From: Lachnospiraceae bacterium
Lineage (GTDB): Bacteria; Bacillota; Clostridia; Lachnospirales; Lachnospiraceae
DNA length: 64,000 nucleotides
Assembly (NCBI GenBank): GCA_910575475.1
Contig: CAJTGD010000011.1
Coordinates: forward strand, 1 to 64,000
Direction: 5' to 3'
Positions 36,426 to 45,647 of the stretch are shown here, in pieces. The notes beneath the pieces were generated by a model. That model saw only the letters and a program-made list of their open reading frames with translations. It was not told where the DNA came from and made no database searches. Positions within the stretch are counted from its first letter, which is position 1; every line of letters begins with the position of its first letter. The position numbers were made by a program, and so were the translations under genes.

Positions 36426-37502
36426 TTACTTTGCCACTTTCCCTTCGGTCCGCTCCAGCATGTCCCAGCAGCCCCACAGGTACATGATCCCCAGAGCCCG
36501 GTCATACAGCCCATACCCCGGCCGGCACTTCTCGCCCCAGATATGCCGCCCGTGGTCCGGACGCACATAGCCGGTGTAGCCGCAGTCATGGTAAGCCCTT
36601 ACGATCTCCAGGATTCCCGTATCCCCGTCGCAGTCCCGGTGGGAAGCCTCGGTAAAGTCCCCGTTTGGATAATGGCGCACGTTCCGGATATGCGCAAACG
36701 CGATCCGGTCGCAGTAAGTACGCACGATATCCGCCACATTATTTTTCGGATTTGCCCCCAGTGACCCGGAACACAGGCAGAGGCAGTTATACTCGTCGTC
36801 CACCATACTCAGGAACCGCCCGATGGACTCTTTGTCGCAGAGCAGACGCGGAATCCCGAAAATGTCCCACGGCGGATCGTCCTGATGGATCGCCATCTTG
36901 ATCCCTGTCTCGTGGCAGGTCGGCATGATCGCTTCCAGGAAATATTTCAGGTTTTCCCACAGCTTTTCCTTGGTCACCGGACGGTATGCCTCGAACAGTT
37001 CGTCCAGCTTCGCCATCCGCTCCGGCTCCCATCCCGGAAATGTCATTCCGTGCAGATTGTTCAGGATGTAGTCCGCCATTTCCTTATAATCATCCTGAAT
37101 CCGATCCTTCTCGTAGAACAGCGCCGTGGAGCCGTCCTCCAGCGGATGGAACAGGTCTGTCCTTGTCCAGTCAAAAATGGGCATAAAGTTGTAGGTCACG
37201 ACCTTCACGCCGAACTTTGCCAGATTGCGCAGCGTAGTCTTATAGTTTTCGATATACTGGTCTCTGGTAGGAAGCCCGATCTTGATATCGTCATGCACGT
37301 TTACACTTTCCACCACGTCCATGTTGAAGCCCGCGCCCTCGATCTGGCGTCTTGCCTCCTCGATCTCTTCCACCTCCCAGACCTCTCCGGCCTGCTTGTC
37401 ATGCAGCGCCCAGACCAGCCCGGTCACTCCCGGGATCTGTTTGATCATCTCCGGGGTGATGCTGTCGTTTCCCTCGCCGTACCAGCGAAATGTCATTTGC
37501 AT
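36426..37502 (-). CDS. uxuA: Mannonate dehydratase UxuA
   Basis: ATG 37502 (MQMTFRWYGEGNDSITPE) follows AAAGGAGGACAACATT. The product has 358 residues. Mannonate dehydratase removes water from D-mannonate to give 2-keto-3-deoxygluconate. The typical opening RWYG, the segment MAIHQDDPPWDIFGIPR with metal-binding His and Asp, LCLCSGSLGANPKNN and HIRNV, and the C-terminal GYTGYVRPDHGRHIWGE are all present. First enzyme gene of the operon; with uxaC and the SDR gene it gives the whole route from glucuronate to KDG, consistent with growth on host or plant uronates. Confidence 0.95.
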   Translation of the reverse strand: MQMTFRWYGEGNDSITPEMIKQIPGVTGLVWALHDKQAGEVWEVEEIEEARRQIEGAGFNMDVVESVNVHDDIKIGLPTRDQYIENYKTTLRNLAKFGVKVVTYNFMPIFDWTRTDLFHPLEDGSTALFYEKDRIQDDYKEMADYILNNLHGMTFPGWEPERMAKLDELFEAYRPVTKEKLWENLKYFLEAIMPTCHETGIKMAIHQDDPPWDIFGIPRLLCDKESIGRFLSMVDDEYNCLCLCSGSLGANPKNNVADIVRTYCDRIAFAHIRNVRHYPNGDFTEASHRDCDGDTGILEIVRAYHDCGYTGYVRPDHGRHIWGEKCRPGYGLYDRALGIMYLWGCWDMLERTEGKVAK

Positions 37503-37664
37503 AATGTTGTCCTCCTTTATTTTCAGGAATTGCCGCAAGCAGCTCCTTGCAGCATTCCCTGTTTACTTTGCCCGCAGCGCAGATTTTTATAAAAAGTGTG
37601 CGTCCTGACCTGCATCCGCGCCGAAACGCGGCTGCGGCAGCGGCCCTTTTCCTGCGCCGCCCGT

Positions 37665-38036
37665 TTATATGAGTCCCGCCGCCGTCGGCAGCCCGATGTT
37701 CAGGAACGGAATATATGTCACTAACAGCAGTCCGATCAGGATCGTGACATAATACCAGAGCATGTACGGTATCGTCTGGGTCAGCTGAACCATGTCTGTC
37801 TGGGAACCAAGCAGCTCGCTCGGATAGACTTCTACGTTATATTTATCTCCCAGTTTTTCCTCGATATACTCTTCAAAGGCCATTAGTGCGATATTGGTCG
37901 GATGGTCTGTAGCCTGATTATGCCCGATCCGGATGATCTGCCTCTTGTCTCCCCCACCTGCACCGCAGCCGGAAAGCGCTGCTACCACGAGTCCTGCGCT
38001 GACAAGCACAGCAAGCACTCTGCGACATTGTCTCAT
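37665..38036 (-). pseudogene. Collapsed TRAP transporter: DctP N-terminus joined to DctM C-terminus
   Basis: The 123-codon frame begins as a TRAP solute-binding lipoprotein: signal with lipobox (LSGCG, Cys near 24), then IIRIGHNQATDHPTNIALMAF and KLGDKYNVEVYPSELLGSQ, the normal start of the mature DctP. After MVQLTQ it turns into TIPYMLWYYVTILIGLLLV and IPFLNIGLPTAAGLI, the end of the large permease DctM. The remainder of dctP, the whole of dctQ and most of dctM (about 2.5 kb or more) are gone, with the frame preserved. It follows the uronate operon position expected for an uptake system (37.6 kb, upstream of uxuA on the same strand), so this strain must import uronates another way. Confidence 0.85.
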
Positions 38037-38259
38037 ATTTTACTTCCTCCTTTTTTTATTTTTGTAACTTTAGAACAGCCGGTCTGTCTGTGACCTTCTG
38101 TTCCGGAGCATTACATTTTTGTAACAAAACGCGTCTGCCGGCATAGACATTGCTGGTCGGAAAGCCGTCCGCTTCATGCTCCGTACTTCCGCGGTCCGGG
38201 CTTTTTCAGCAATTGTTCTGTTGATATATATAGTATATCAAACCGCTGTTTTTTTTACG

Positions 38260-38301
38260 TGGTAGTTACTGCTTGAAACCTGGTAAATATTGCTATATAA
38301 T
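38260..38301 (+). promoter_or_regulatory. Promoter of the AraC gene with direct repeats
   Basis: TTGAAA (38273-38278), 17 bases, TATAAT (38296-38301). Two half-site-like copies TGGTAGTTACTGC (38260-38272) and TGGTAAATATTGC (38281-38293) are 21 bases apart, two helical turns, and flank the -35 box: a typical AraC-type operator. The remainder of 38037-38259 probably holds the leftward promoter of the uronate operon. Confidence 0.6.
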
Positions 38302-38363
38302 ATTAGTATAAAAATGTGTTTTTATGTATATTTACCAATTTTAGAAAGGTATTTTTGTGAACA

Positions 38364-39215
38364 ATGTACAAAGAACAATTTAATCCAAGTCAGATTATGA
38401 CGGAACGCTACTACGAATTTCACCACAGTTACAACGAGGTCCCTCCTGTAGTCGAATTTCACCAGCATCCTTTTTATGAGATTTTTTTCTTTTTATCCGG
38501 AAATGTAACATATATTATAGAAGGACGAAGCTACAAGCTCCGCCCGGGAGATATCCTGCTGACCAGCAGCTCCGACATCCATCGCCCCGACATCCGCCCC
38601 GGCAGGCCCTACGAGCGGATCGTGATCTGGCTGGCGGACGATTTTTTTGAACGGCTGCAGGATTTTTTTGATGAAGACTTTACCGCCTGCTTTACGGACG
38701 CCGCCCTCAAGGATTATCGGCTGATCCGGCCTGACAGCCAGAATATCGCCCATTTAAAGCAGCTCTGCGATGAGATGTCCAAAGCCAGGCACAGCCGAGA
38801 GATGGGAAGCCAGGCCCTGACCTCCGCATACCTGACGGAATTTCTGGTATACGTCAGCCGGGCCTACTACGATGCCCCCGATTCGGTCAAGAATGACATT
38901 ACGGAAAATGAAAAGATCAATCAGGTCATTACCTATATCAATGAAAATCTGACCGAAGAATTATCCTTAGACAAGCTTGCCGCCGGATTTTACATCAGTA
39001 AATATTACCTCAGCCGGCAGTTCAAGCAGTTTACCGGATTATCCCTGTATCAGTATATCATGAAAAAGCGCCTCATCTCCGCCCGGAATATGCTGAAAGC
39101 AGGCAGTCCTGTGATGGACGCCTGCCTCTGCTGCGGTTTCAGCGATTACTCCAACTTCCTGAAAGCCTTTAAGCGGGAATTCGGACAGAACCCGAGCAAA
39201 TATTCCAGGGGATAG
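38364..39215 (+). CDS. AraC family transcriptional regulator, likely of uronate genes
   Basis: The 283-residue protein has an N-terminal cupin sensor domain (about 1-150) with HQHPFYEIFFFLSG and the signature RPGDILLTSSSDIHRP, and a C-terminal double helix-turn-helix (about 185-283): LDKLAAGFYISKYYLSRQFK and MDACLCCGFSDYSNFLKAFKREFGQNPSKY. ATG 38364. It is divergent to the TRAP/uxuA/uxaC/SDR unit, so it most likely activates those genes when a uronate binds its cupin domain. The effector is inferred from context. Confidence 0.88.
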   Translation: MYKEQFNPSQIMTERYYEFHHSYNEVPPVVEFHQHPFYEIFFFLSGNVTYIIEGRSYKLRPGDILLTSSSDIHRPDIRPGRPYERIVIWLADDFFERLQDFFDEDFTACFTDAALKDYRLIRPDSQNIAHLKQLCDEMSKARHSREMGSQALTSAYLTEFLVYVSRAYYDAPDSVKNDITENEKINQVITYINENLTEELSLDKLAAGFYISKYYLSRQFKQFTGLSLYQYIMKKRLISARNMLKAGSPVMDACLCCGFSDYSNFLKAFKREFGQNPSKYSRG

Positions 39216-39270
39216 ATTCCTATATTTTGAAGGAGCTGTGGAAAAATTATCCTGCTGTTTTGCACGGTTC

Positions 39271-40695
39271 CTATGCTTTGATATCCCCGTCGTCAAACGG
39301 ATCGCCGCATTCCGGGCAGAATTTCGGCGGTTTCGTCGGGTCTTCGGGCTCCCATCCGCATTTGTCGCATTTGTACTGCGAAACTCCCGCCGGCTTCGGG
39401 CGGCCGCATTCGGAACAGAACTTTCCTTTATTCACCGCGCCGCAGGCACAGATCCAGCCATCCGCCGCAGGTTTGGGCGCTCCGCACTCCGTACAGAACC
39501 TCCCGGTATTTCCCGCTTTTCCGCAGGAGCAGGTCCAGCCTGACACAGCGGATGCCTCGCTTGGCACGTTACCGGATGACTGCTGCCGATTTCCCTGTCC
39601 TGTATGCATACCGCCCGATGGCTGTTGATTCGGCTGGCCCGCATAGGCGCCGCCCGGCATCGGCTGATTCGGCTGCTGTCCGTTCTGCTGTCTTCCCATC
39701 TCATACAGCCCTTGTATCCCTGCGCCTCCGGCCTGCTGCGCCATGCCCATTCCCATAAATCCGGTCATCGCGCCGGCCGTGTTCGCCGCCGCCGTACGCA
39801 TGGCGTCCGCCTGCGCCCCGGCCAGCGTTGCCGCAGCCATCCCCGGATCCCGCATCACCGCAGATTTCTGGAGCTGCTTGATCATGTCCTCGTCCTCCTT
39901 GGACGCGGTCACGCTGTTCATCCCGAAGGAGTAGATCTGGATTCCCCGAAGCTCCGTCCATTTCTTAGACAGCACCTCATTCAGAGCGTCCGAAAGCTCC
40001 ATCGTATGCCCCGGCAGAGCGCTGTAACGGATGCCCATCTCCGAAATCCTCGCAAACGCAGGCTGCAGCGCAGTCAGTAATTCCGATTTCAGCATAGAAT
40101 CAATCTGATCCCTGGTATACACATTTCCCACATTTCCGCAGACATTTGCATAGAACGCCATCGGGTTCACGATCCGGTAAGAGTATTCTCCATTGCAGCG
40201 GATGGAAATATCCACATCCAGTCCGATATTCCGATCCACCACCCGAAACGGTACCGGATTCGGCGTACCATATTTATTTCCCGGGATTTCCTTAATATTC
40301 ATATAATAGACCCTCTGGTTTTTCCCTGCGCCCCCGCCGAACTGAAAACGCTCCCATGCTTCCTTCGCGATCCCTTTCAGCCCTTCCATAAACGGACCGC
40401 CGAACACCGACGGGCTCGTGCCCATGTCGTAGGTATACGCTCCCGGCTCCGCACACGCGTCCATCACCCTGCCGTCTTCCACGATAATCATACACTGACC
40501 GTCCGCCACCGCGATATGCGAACCGTCGGTAATGATGTTGTCATCGCCCCTCCGGTTGGAGGAACGCCCCGACACGTTCCGCACGCCTCTCGCCACCAAC
40601 ACATCCGCATCCAGAGCATCACAGTAAAAATATTCCTTCCACTGATCCGCCAGTGTCCCTCTGACCGCATTCGATGCCGCTCTTATCAATCCCAT
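39271..40695 (-). CDS. SPFH-domain protein with zinc ribbons
   Basis: The start at 40695 (MGLIRAASNAVRGTLADQW) follows GGAGAACATT. About 474 residues. The first 300 form a virion-core-like SPFH domain of the YdjI type (EYFYCDALDADVLVARG, IITDGSHIAVADGQ). A Gly/Gln/Pro-rich linker (about 315-370) follows, with three C-terminal zinc ribbons of the pattern CxCG...CxxCG (WTCSCGKAGNTGRFCTECG; WICACGAVNKGKFCSECG; CDKCGWE...CPECG). SPFH proteins scaffold membrane complexes. It lies beside a TPM protein and a zinc-ribbon membrane protein, a recurrent cluster in Firmicutes thought to act in envelope stress; exact role unknown. Confidence 0.82.
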   Translation of the reverse strand: MGLIRAASNAVRGTLADQWKEYFYCDALDADVLVARGVRNVSGRSSNRRGDDNIITDGSHIAVADGQCMIIVEDGRVMDACAEPGAYTYDMGTSPSVFGGPFMEGLKGIAKEAWERFQFGGGAGKNQRVYYMNIKEIPGNKYGTPNPVPFRVVDRNIGLDVDISIRCNGEYSYRIVNPMAFYANVCGNVGNVYTRDQIDSMLKSELLTALQPAFARISEMGIRYSALPGHTMELSDALNEVLSKKWTELRGIQIYSFGMNSVTASKEDEDMIKQLQKSAVMRDPGMAAATLAGAQADAMRTAAANTAGAMTGFMGMGMAQQAGGAGIQGLYEMGRQQNGQQPNQPMPGGAYAGQPNQQPSGGMHTGQGNRQQSSGNVPSEASAVSGWTCSCGKAGNTGRFCTECGAPKPAADGWICACGAVNKGKFCSECGRPKPAGVSQYKCDKCGWEPEDPTKPPKFCPECGDPFDDGDIKA

Positions 40696-40774
40696 AATGT
40701 TCTCCTTTCCGCAAATGCCTTTCATTTTATGTTCTTTATAATCTTATTAGATAAATGTCGATCTGAAATCGCTC

Positions 40775-41779
40775 TCAGAACTTCCCGCTGGTCCCCGAGC
40801 TGTCCGAGCGCATGCTTCCGCTCCCACTGGAAGAGTGCTGTTCCGGTTTTTTCGTCCGACTGACCGTATGATACAAAAACAGATCCGACCGATTCGACAG
40901 ATGAAAGCTCCCTGCCTTCAGATATTCCATCGCGCCATTCTGGCGTACTCTGGTATTCATTCCTTTCCTCCAGGCGATCACAACTGCCGCGGAAATCCCC
41001 AGCGACAGCAGAAACGACACTCCAAAGATCACCGGAAATCTCCATCCTTCCCGATATCGATGCTGCTCCGTATAAGGCGTTCCCTCCTCTGCCGCCGACA
41101 GATAATCATCCGCGATCGACAGATATCCGGAAAATGCCTCATAAAATTCTCCGTCCGACAGATCATCCAGGATCAAGCTTCCCAGCCGTTCCCTTGCATA
41201 TGTAGAAAATGCTTCCTGCGCAGAGCCGAATCCCACCAGCCCCCAGTCGCGCTCCGCCATACTGATCGCCAGCATCACGCCGCTTCCGCCGCTGTCCGCT
41301 CCCAGGTCATACTGGGAAAAGATCCGTCTCTGCCAGTCCTTAATGTCTCCCCCGCCAAAATTCGGCGTAGTCACAATGTAGACCCCTGTGCCGTATATTT
41401 TGAACAAGCGCCTGCATTCTGACTCCAGCGCCTTTTCCTCATCCGCGGTCAAAAGCCCCGCGTCATCCTGCACCCAGCCGTCAAAGTAAGGAGCCTGATC
41501 TGCCGCAGCATCCCAGGACCATCCTTCTGCAGCCGATATTTTATCTGCAGCCGCCGCTTCCGGCAGATTCCCCGGATTCAGGACGGATACGCAGACCAAC
41601 AGCAGCATAATTACTGTTTTGCACAGCGCATTCTTCCATTTTGTACCGCAGCCCTGCAAAGCCTCCTCCTTACATATTCTCTTGCCGCTTCTCATATATC
41701 GTTTCTTACATGATCTCTTTCCTATCTTCCTCACAGCTCCTCTCTCCATCCCATCCGCATGTCTATCACATCGCATCAT
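40775..41779 (-). CDS. TPM-domain membrane protein
   Basis: ATG 41779 overlaps the stop of the upstream gene as TGATG; an in-frame ATG directly follows. About 335 residues: basic N-terminus, a hydrophobic signal or anchor (IMLLLVCVSVLNPGNLP, about 47-65), then a TPM domain (formerly DUF477) with VQDDAGLLTADEEKALE, GVYIVTTPNFGG and LAISMAERDWGLVGFG, and a second membrane segment near residue 250 (VIFGVSFLLSLGISAAVVIAW). The C-terminus is rich in Ser and Gly. TPM domains have been reported to have phosphatase activity or chaperone-like roles. Coupled to the zinc-ribbon protein gene. Confidence 0.82.
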   Translation of the reverse strand: MMRCDRHADGMERGAVRKIGKRSCKKRYMRSGKRICKEEALQGCGTKWKNALCKTVIMLLLVCVSVLNPGNLPEAAAADKISAAEGWSWDAAADQAPYFDGWVQDDAGLLTADEEKALESECRRLFKIYGTGVYIVTTPNFGGGDIKDWQRRIFSQYDLGADSGGSGVMLAISMAERDWGLVGFGSAQEAFSTYARERLGSLILDDLSDGEFYEAFSGYLSIADDYLSAAEEGTPYTEQHRYREGWRFPVIFGVSFLLSLGISAAVVIAWRKGMNTRVRQNGAMEYLKAGSFHLSNRSDLFLYHTVSRTKKPEQHSSSGSGSMRSDSSGTSGKF

Positions 41780-42876
41780 CACAGCACACCCCCGAACAAT
41801 AAGATTCCAAGGATGGAGCAAATCGCCGTCCCAATCGCCGTAAATCCGCATAAATATTTCCAAAACGCGCCCCGGTCCACCGGCAGCTCCCCAACCATCT
41901 TTCCCGTCTGCCCGTTGATCGCAAACTGATACTTCTTTCCGTTATAAACCGTCTCAAACATCCAGACCGGAAGCAATGCATAATGCACCTTTCCGTTTTT
42001 TGCGTCCAGATACCGGTGCTTCACCGTCACCGTGTCATACCCGCTGACCGTACCGCGCATGACCTGCTCCGCGCTCCGGTACAGCCGCTCCTTCGCCCTG
42101 CCCTCTGCAACCTTCGCATCCACATCATATTTGTCCGTCTCATATCCCGCCAGATATGCCGGATTAAATTCCGTCAAGGCGCCGTAATCAAATGGCTCAA
42201 TGGATTCCGTCGTATCATCGTCCATCTCCGTACTCCCATCCACCGGCACATGGTAAAACTCCATTCCCCCCGCCCGGTTCACCAGATAATAGGACGTCTC
42301 CAGATAATCATATTCCGAATCACTCCACGCCCTGGTTCTCGTTGCATTAAAGCTCATCTCCGCACTCGCGTCACAGTCAAACAGCCAATACGGCACATAA
42401 TACCCTTTCAGATTCTTCAAATAGCTCCTGTCCCGGAAATTTTTCGGAAGCAGACGCTTTCCCCTGCAAAAATTCTCCAGCATCTGCCGCGCCTGATCTC
42501 CCTTGATCTGGAAGGGGATCATCACATCCGGCTCATACTCTCCCGATGCGGACGCCCGGATCACGACCACATTATCACAATAGGGACAGGTCGTGCTGAC
42601 CGTGTTCTTATCCGCCTCAATCTCCGCCCCGCAGGAAGGACAGATATACTTCCCATCCTCCGTCCGCTTGGCTCCCTGGGCTTCCCTCTGGTATTCCCAG
42701 TTCAGCTCCTGTTCCTCTTCTCTTCCGCTGCCCCGCTCTTCCTCCTGCTCATACTGCCGCAGAGTTTCCAGGTCATATTCATTGCCGCAGCTTGCGCAGG
42801 ACAATTTCTGCGCCCCCGGCGAAAACCGAAGCGCCGCCCCGCAGCAGGGGCACTTATATTGTACAAAATCATTCAT
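41779..42876 (-). CDS. Zinc-ribbon membrane protein
   Basis: The 365-residue product starts MNDFVQYKCPCCGAAL. Two zinc ribbons occupy the N-terminus (CPCC...CASCG at about 9-31; CPSCG...CPYC at about 78-100), after which the protein has a strand-rich domain (YVPYWLFDCDASAEMSF, ALLPVWMFETVYNGKKYQFAINGQTGK) and a single C-terminal membrane segment (FTAIGTAICSILGILLFGG). This family is regularly encoded with SPFH and TPM proteins, as here. Function not established; presumably a membrane-complex subunit. ATG 42876 follows AAAGGAGATCAAT. Confidence 0.8.
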   Translation of the reverse strand: MNDFVQYKCPCCGAALRFSPGAQKLSCASCGNEYDLETLRQYEQEEERGSGREEEQELNWEYQREAQGAKRTEDGKYICPSCGAEIEADKNTVSTTCPYCDNVVVIRASASGEYEPDVMIPFQIKGDQARQMLENFCRGKRLLPKNFRDRSYLKNLKGYYVPYWLFDCDASAEMSFNATRTRAWSDSEYDYLETSYYLVNRAGGMEFYHVPVDGSTEMDDDTTESIEPFDYGALTEFNPAYLAGYETDKYDVDAKVAEGRAKERLYRSAEQVMRGTVSGYDTVTVKHRYLDAKNGKVHYALLPVWMFETVYNGKKYQFAINGQTGKMVGELPVDRGAFWKYLCGFTAIGTAICSILGILLFGGVL

Positions 42877-43176
42877 ATTGATCTCCTTTTCGTCATTATT
42901 ATTTTAATTGATCGATTACTATTTGATTTTCAAATAAAGCTTCAAAACAACAGGCAGAACGGTGACATGCTGCTCTGAGTAAAGACATATTTTCTAACGT
43001 AAGTCATGAATCATACTTTATGTTAATATCATTATATATGATGCCGTATACAATAGCAAAACTATTTTTAGACTTTTCAAATAGAAAATATCTGTTATAA
43101 TAGTGTCATGGCAATTTTTGTCCGGTTCACACGGCCGGATATTTATCATTCTTAAAAATGAAGGAGGCTGTCAGAT

Positions 43177-43419
43177 ATGCAGTATAAACCCCAGGGAGTG
43201 TGTTCGAAATTGATTCAGTTTGATATTGAGAATAATAAGATACGTAATGTCGGCTTTGTCGGCGGATGTAACGGAAACCTGCAGGGAATCTCCCGCCTGA
43301 TCGAAGGTATGGACGTAGACGAAGCCATCTCCCGGATGGAAGGAATACACTGCGGCTACAAATCCACATCCTGTCCGGATCAGCTTGCAAAAGCGTTAAA
43401 AGAAGCAACCGGAAGATAA
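43177..43419 (+). CDS. TSCPD domain protein (TIGR03905 family)
   Basis: The 80-residue protein is the stand-alone TSCPD form: GVCSKLIQFDIENNKIRNV at the start, GGCNGNLQGISRLIEG in the middle and the name-giving TSCPDQLAKAL at the end. The domain also occurs at the C-terminus of adenosylcobalamin-dependent ribonucleotide reductases, where its cysteines bind metal; the role of the small form is unknown. ATG 43177, after AATGAAGGAGG. A TATAAT box at 43096-43101 lies 75 bases upstream with a poor -35; otherwise 42877-43176 is empty. Confidence 0.92.
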   Translation: MQYKPQGVCSKLIQFDIENNKIRNVGFVGGCNGNLQGISRLIEGMDVDEAISRMEGIHCGYKSTSCPDQLAKALKEATGR

Positions 43420-43546
43420 ATTCCGGCTGCTTATAATGAATGCCATTAGATTTTTATTTCGGTATTTTAACTTTATGATATTGTATCATCATAATCTATG
43501 ATGATTTCCGTGCGTATCAACGCACCTTTTTGTAGTGATCACATAT

Positions 43547-43703
43547 CCTCTTGAGCAATGAGAGCAGCCACCGATATGTATAAGCATTTAAGTAGTGGCG
43601 CTTCTATGGTACAGGCAAACCTATTCTCTTTCTTATTTTATACTAAGTTAATGGGTTACTCTGCAAAGATACAACACGGTGGCTGCTCTCATTGCTCAAA
43701 AGG
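43547..43703. mobile_element. MITE-like element with 26-base terminal inverted repeats
   Basis: The arms 43547-43572 and 43678-43703 match at 25 of 26 positions; the inner 20 bases (GAGCAATGAGAGCAGCCACC at 43553-43572) match perfectly. The 105-base interior is AT-rich and has no gene. Total 157 bp. It lies 20 bases beyond the stop of the secreted protein gene. Size and long perfect ends suggest a non-autonomous transposable element; a bidirectional terminator is less likely because the loop is too long. Confidence 0.65.
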
Positions 43704-43723
43704 TGCCGGACGGTTATCGCTTG

Positions 43724-44230
43724 TTATGGAATCCAGATTCCATCAGTTAATGATAATGCCGAATCATACATTTCCTCATCGTCATTTCCTGCGAAATGTT
43801 CTGAACGAACTCGGTAAAAATATCCTCTGTCTACTACTAAAGTTTTACTCGAAATAATGTAATATGTATCTCGTGCATCTTTTACTCGTCCATCAATTTG
43901 TCCCCATTTTTCCGTATCTTCGTGATATCTGTCAACATATACAATAACTGCCACAAAATCTACATCATGATCTGCCGTTGTCTGTCCATATGTATAAATC
44001 TTCCCATTTCCGGTCTTCGTAATTATACTATCTCCCGTCATTAAATGTTCACCTCGAAGAAAGGCGTTTGTAGATGAACCATAAGAATAGTCTTCATATG
44101 TCAAAGACGAACCGTCTATGGTTACTTCTGAATCTAATCTTTCTTCTGCATTTGCACTAATTGATATTATCAATAACATACTACATAAAACAAACGGGAA
44201 TGTTATTACAGATAAAATCCTTTTCTTCAT
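43724..44230 (-). CDS. Small secreted protein of unknown function
   Basis: ATG 44230 (MKKRILSVITFPFVLC) gives about 168 residues; another ATG six bases upstream is possible. A clear Sec signal peptide (1-29, ending SISANA-EE) leads to a mature protein of about 140 residues, strand-rich with many Tyr, Asp and Thr (YIISSKTLVVDRGYFYRVRS). It resembles DUF6147-like secreted proteins of Clostridia, but I cannot assign it firmly. No cysteine pairs or anchors. Bounded on its 3' side by the MITE-like element. Confidence 0.65.
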   Translation of the reverse strand: MKKRILSVITFPFVLCSMLLIISISANAEERLDSEVTIDGSSLTYEDYSYGSSTNAFLRGEHLMTGDSIITKTGNGKIYTYGQTTADHDVDFVAVIVYVDRYHEDTEKWGQIDGRVKDARDTYYIISSKTLVVDRGYFYRVRSEHFAGNDDEEMYDSALSLTDGIWIP

Positions 44231-44300
44231 AATCAAAATTTAATCTCCTACTATCTTTTATTAAGTAAACAACACAGTTCTGAAAATCTTACGCCTTTTC

Positions 44301-45338
44301 TCAAAAAAAATATAAATTTTCCAAGATCTTTTTTAATTCCTCCTTTTTCATGACTCCTATTATCTGATACTCTACACCTCTGTATTGAAATTTAGCCACT
44401 TGCCTATTTTCGTTACAATTTGGCTTTTCAAACTCTTCCACCTCTATTTCTATCTCATTTGTCAAAATAGTATACTCATCAATTTTTGTATCCTCTTCTT
44501 TTCCCCCCCAAGAAGAATCTGCACTATTAATATACAAAATATATCTAATTACCTCTTCTTGGTATTTATATAATAGTTGCGCCGTTAACATTTCTTGATC
44601 TATTATATAATTCTCCAGTTCCATATCATCAGGCTTATATATTAATCTTACTGGTTTAACATGTAATTTATCCTCAATTTCAAAATAAGCAGCTGTCTCA
44701 TCGCCATCTTCTGAATCTTGTTGAATCATATCTTCAACGTTAATCACATTCATAGGCTCCCCACCATGAATTTTCTCCCATAGGACTTTCCAATACGACT
44801 TACTCCCCACACTATTCGCGCTAACCCCCAGCACAATAATCAGCACCGCTGCCAGGGAAACCACCAAATATTTTTTCTTCTTCCTCCGATAGACCACCTT
44901 CTCTTCCGTGCTTTCTCCCGTATATTTCCGCCTTTTCCCGCTTTCGCCCATAGCCAGCCTGGACAGATCCGGCATGAGTTCCTCAGAAAATTCCACAAAA
45001 CCATCATGATTGTCTGGTTCTTCATAATCTTCATCCATATCAAATGTGTTCTTTCCACCAGGTTTTCTACGATCAACAGCATCATCAGAAGTAATATCTT
45101 CCCCAGAGACATTCCGAATCTTCCGAATATCCTCTCCCGCTTTTTCTGCCGCCCGTTTTTCTTCTTTTTCCCTTTCATAAGCTTCAATCTTGTTCAGGAG
45201 GGCTCTGTCCATGGCTTCTGTTACCTGGAGTCCGTCAAGTTCCGTATGCCTCGCCATTTCTTTTTCTATCTCTTGTACTTCTCTTTCAATTTCCTGGTGT
45301 AATGATAGTGTTATTGATGATTTTTTTTGTGTTTGCAT
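44301..45338 (-). CDS. DUF4367-like membrane protein, possible anti-sigma factor
   Basis: The 345-residue protein has a long charged cytoplasmic part (1-155, coiled-coil-like EIEREVQEIEKEMARH, then acidic), one membrane segment (about 157-175, YLVVSLAAVLIIVLGVSA) and an extracytoplasmic domain ending VAKFQYRGVEYQIIGVMKKE, which resembles DUF4367. In relatives such a gene normally follows an ECF sigma gene directly. Here the sigma gene at 46804-47367 points the same way, but murG on the other strand lies between, so the pair appears to be split by an insertion or rearrangement. Start ATG 45338 follows GGGGCAAGAGAATG, a moderate site. Confidence 0.7.
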   Translation of the reverse strand: MQTQKKSSITLSLHQEIEREVQEIEKEMARHTELDGLQVTEAMDRALLNKIEAYEREKEEKRAAEKAGEDIRKIRNVSGEDITSDDAVDRRKPGGKNTFDMDEDYEEPDNHDGFVEFSEELMPDLSRLAMGESGKRRKYTGESTEEKVVYRRKKKKYLVVSLAAVLIIVLGVSANSVGSKSYWKVLWEKIHGGEPMNVINVEDMIQQDSEDGDETAAYFEIEDKLHVKPVRLIYKPDDMELENYIIDQEMLTAQLLYKYQEEVIRYILYINSADSSWGGKEEDTKIDEYTILTNEIEIEVEEFEKPNCNENRQVAKFQYRGVEYQIIGVMKKEELKKILENLYFF

Positions 45339-45521
45339 TCTCTTGCCCCTTACATTTTTTTATTCATCTCTCATCATCCAAGGAACTATACCCAAAGGAC
45401 ATCCCCTAGTTCTTGTTCCTCCCCCTATCCGCTTAGGAATTATCTAAAGGCAGCTTACTTGTCCAGCTCATATAAACCACTTATGCGTTTTTATCACTGA
45501 TCTGTTCATGGTAGTTTTTAC

Positions 45522-45617
45522 TTGACTTTTCTTTAAATAAGGTTAATATGAATCTATATATAGTAACATCGTTACTACCTATGGAACTGTTCAAAAGTTA
45601 TTTCTTAACAGTTCCTA
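45522..45617 (+). promoter_or_regulatory. Promoter and leader hairpin of murG
   Basis: TTGACT (45522-45527), 16 bases, TAATAT (45544-45549). The leader contains TATGGAACTGTT (45580-45591) and AACAGTTCCTA (45607-45617), a stem of about 11 bases with a 15-base loop, 30 bases before the ATG. Also in 45339-45521: a partial 46-base-repeat-like sequence (ACCCAAAGGACATCCC near 45390). Confidence 0.5.
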
Positions 45618-45647
45618 TGAGGAATATATTTCATCTGGAGGTTTTTT

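Noticed and set aside
41983..42978. 331-codon frame opposite the zinc-ribbon gene
   Set aside because: Shadow of a gene with clear zinc-ribbon motifs; the opposite frame has His/Arg/Ile-rich noise composition.
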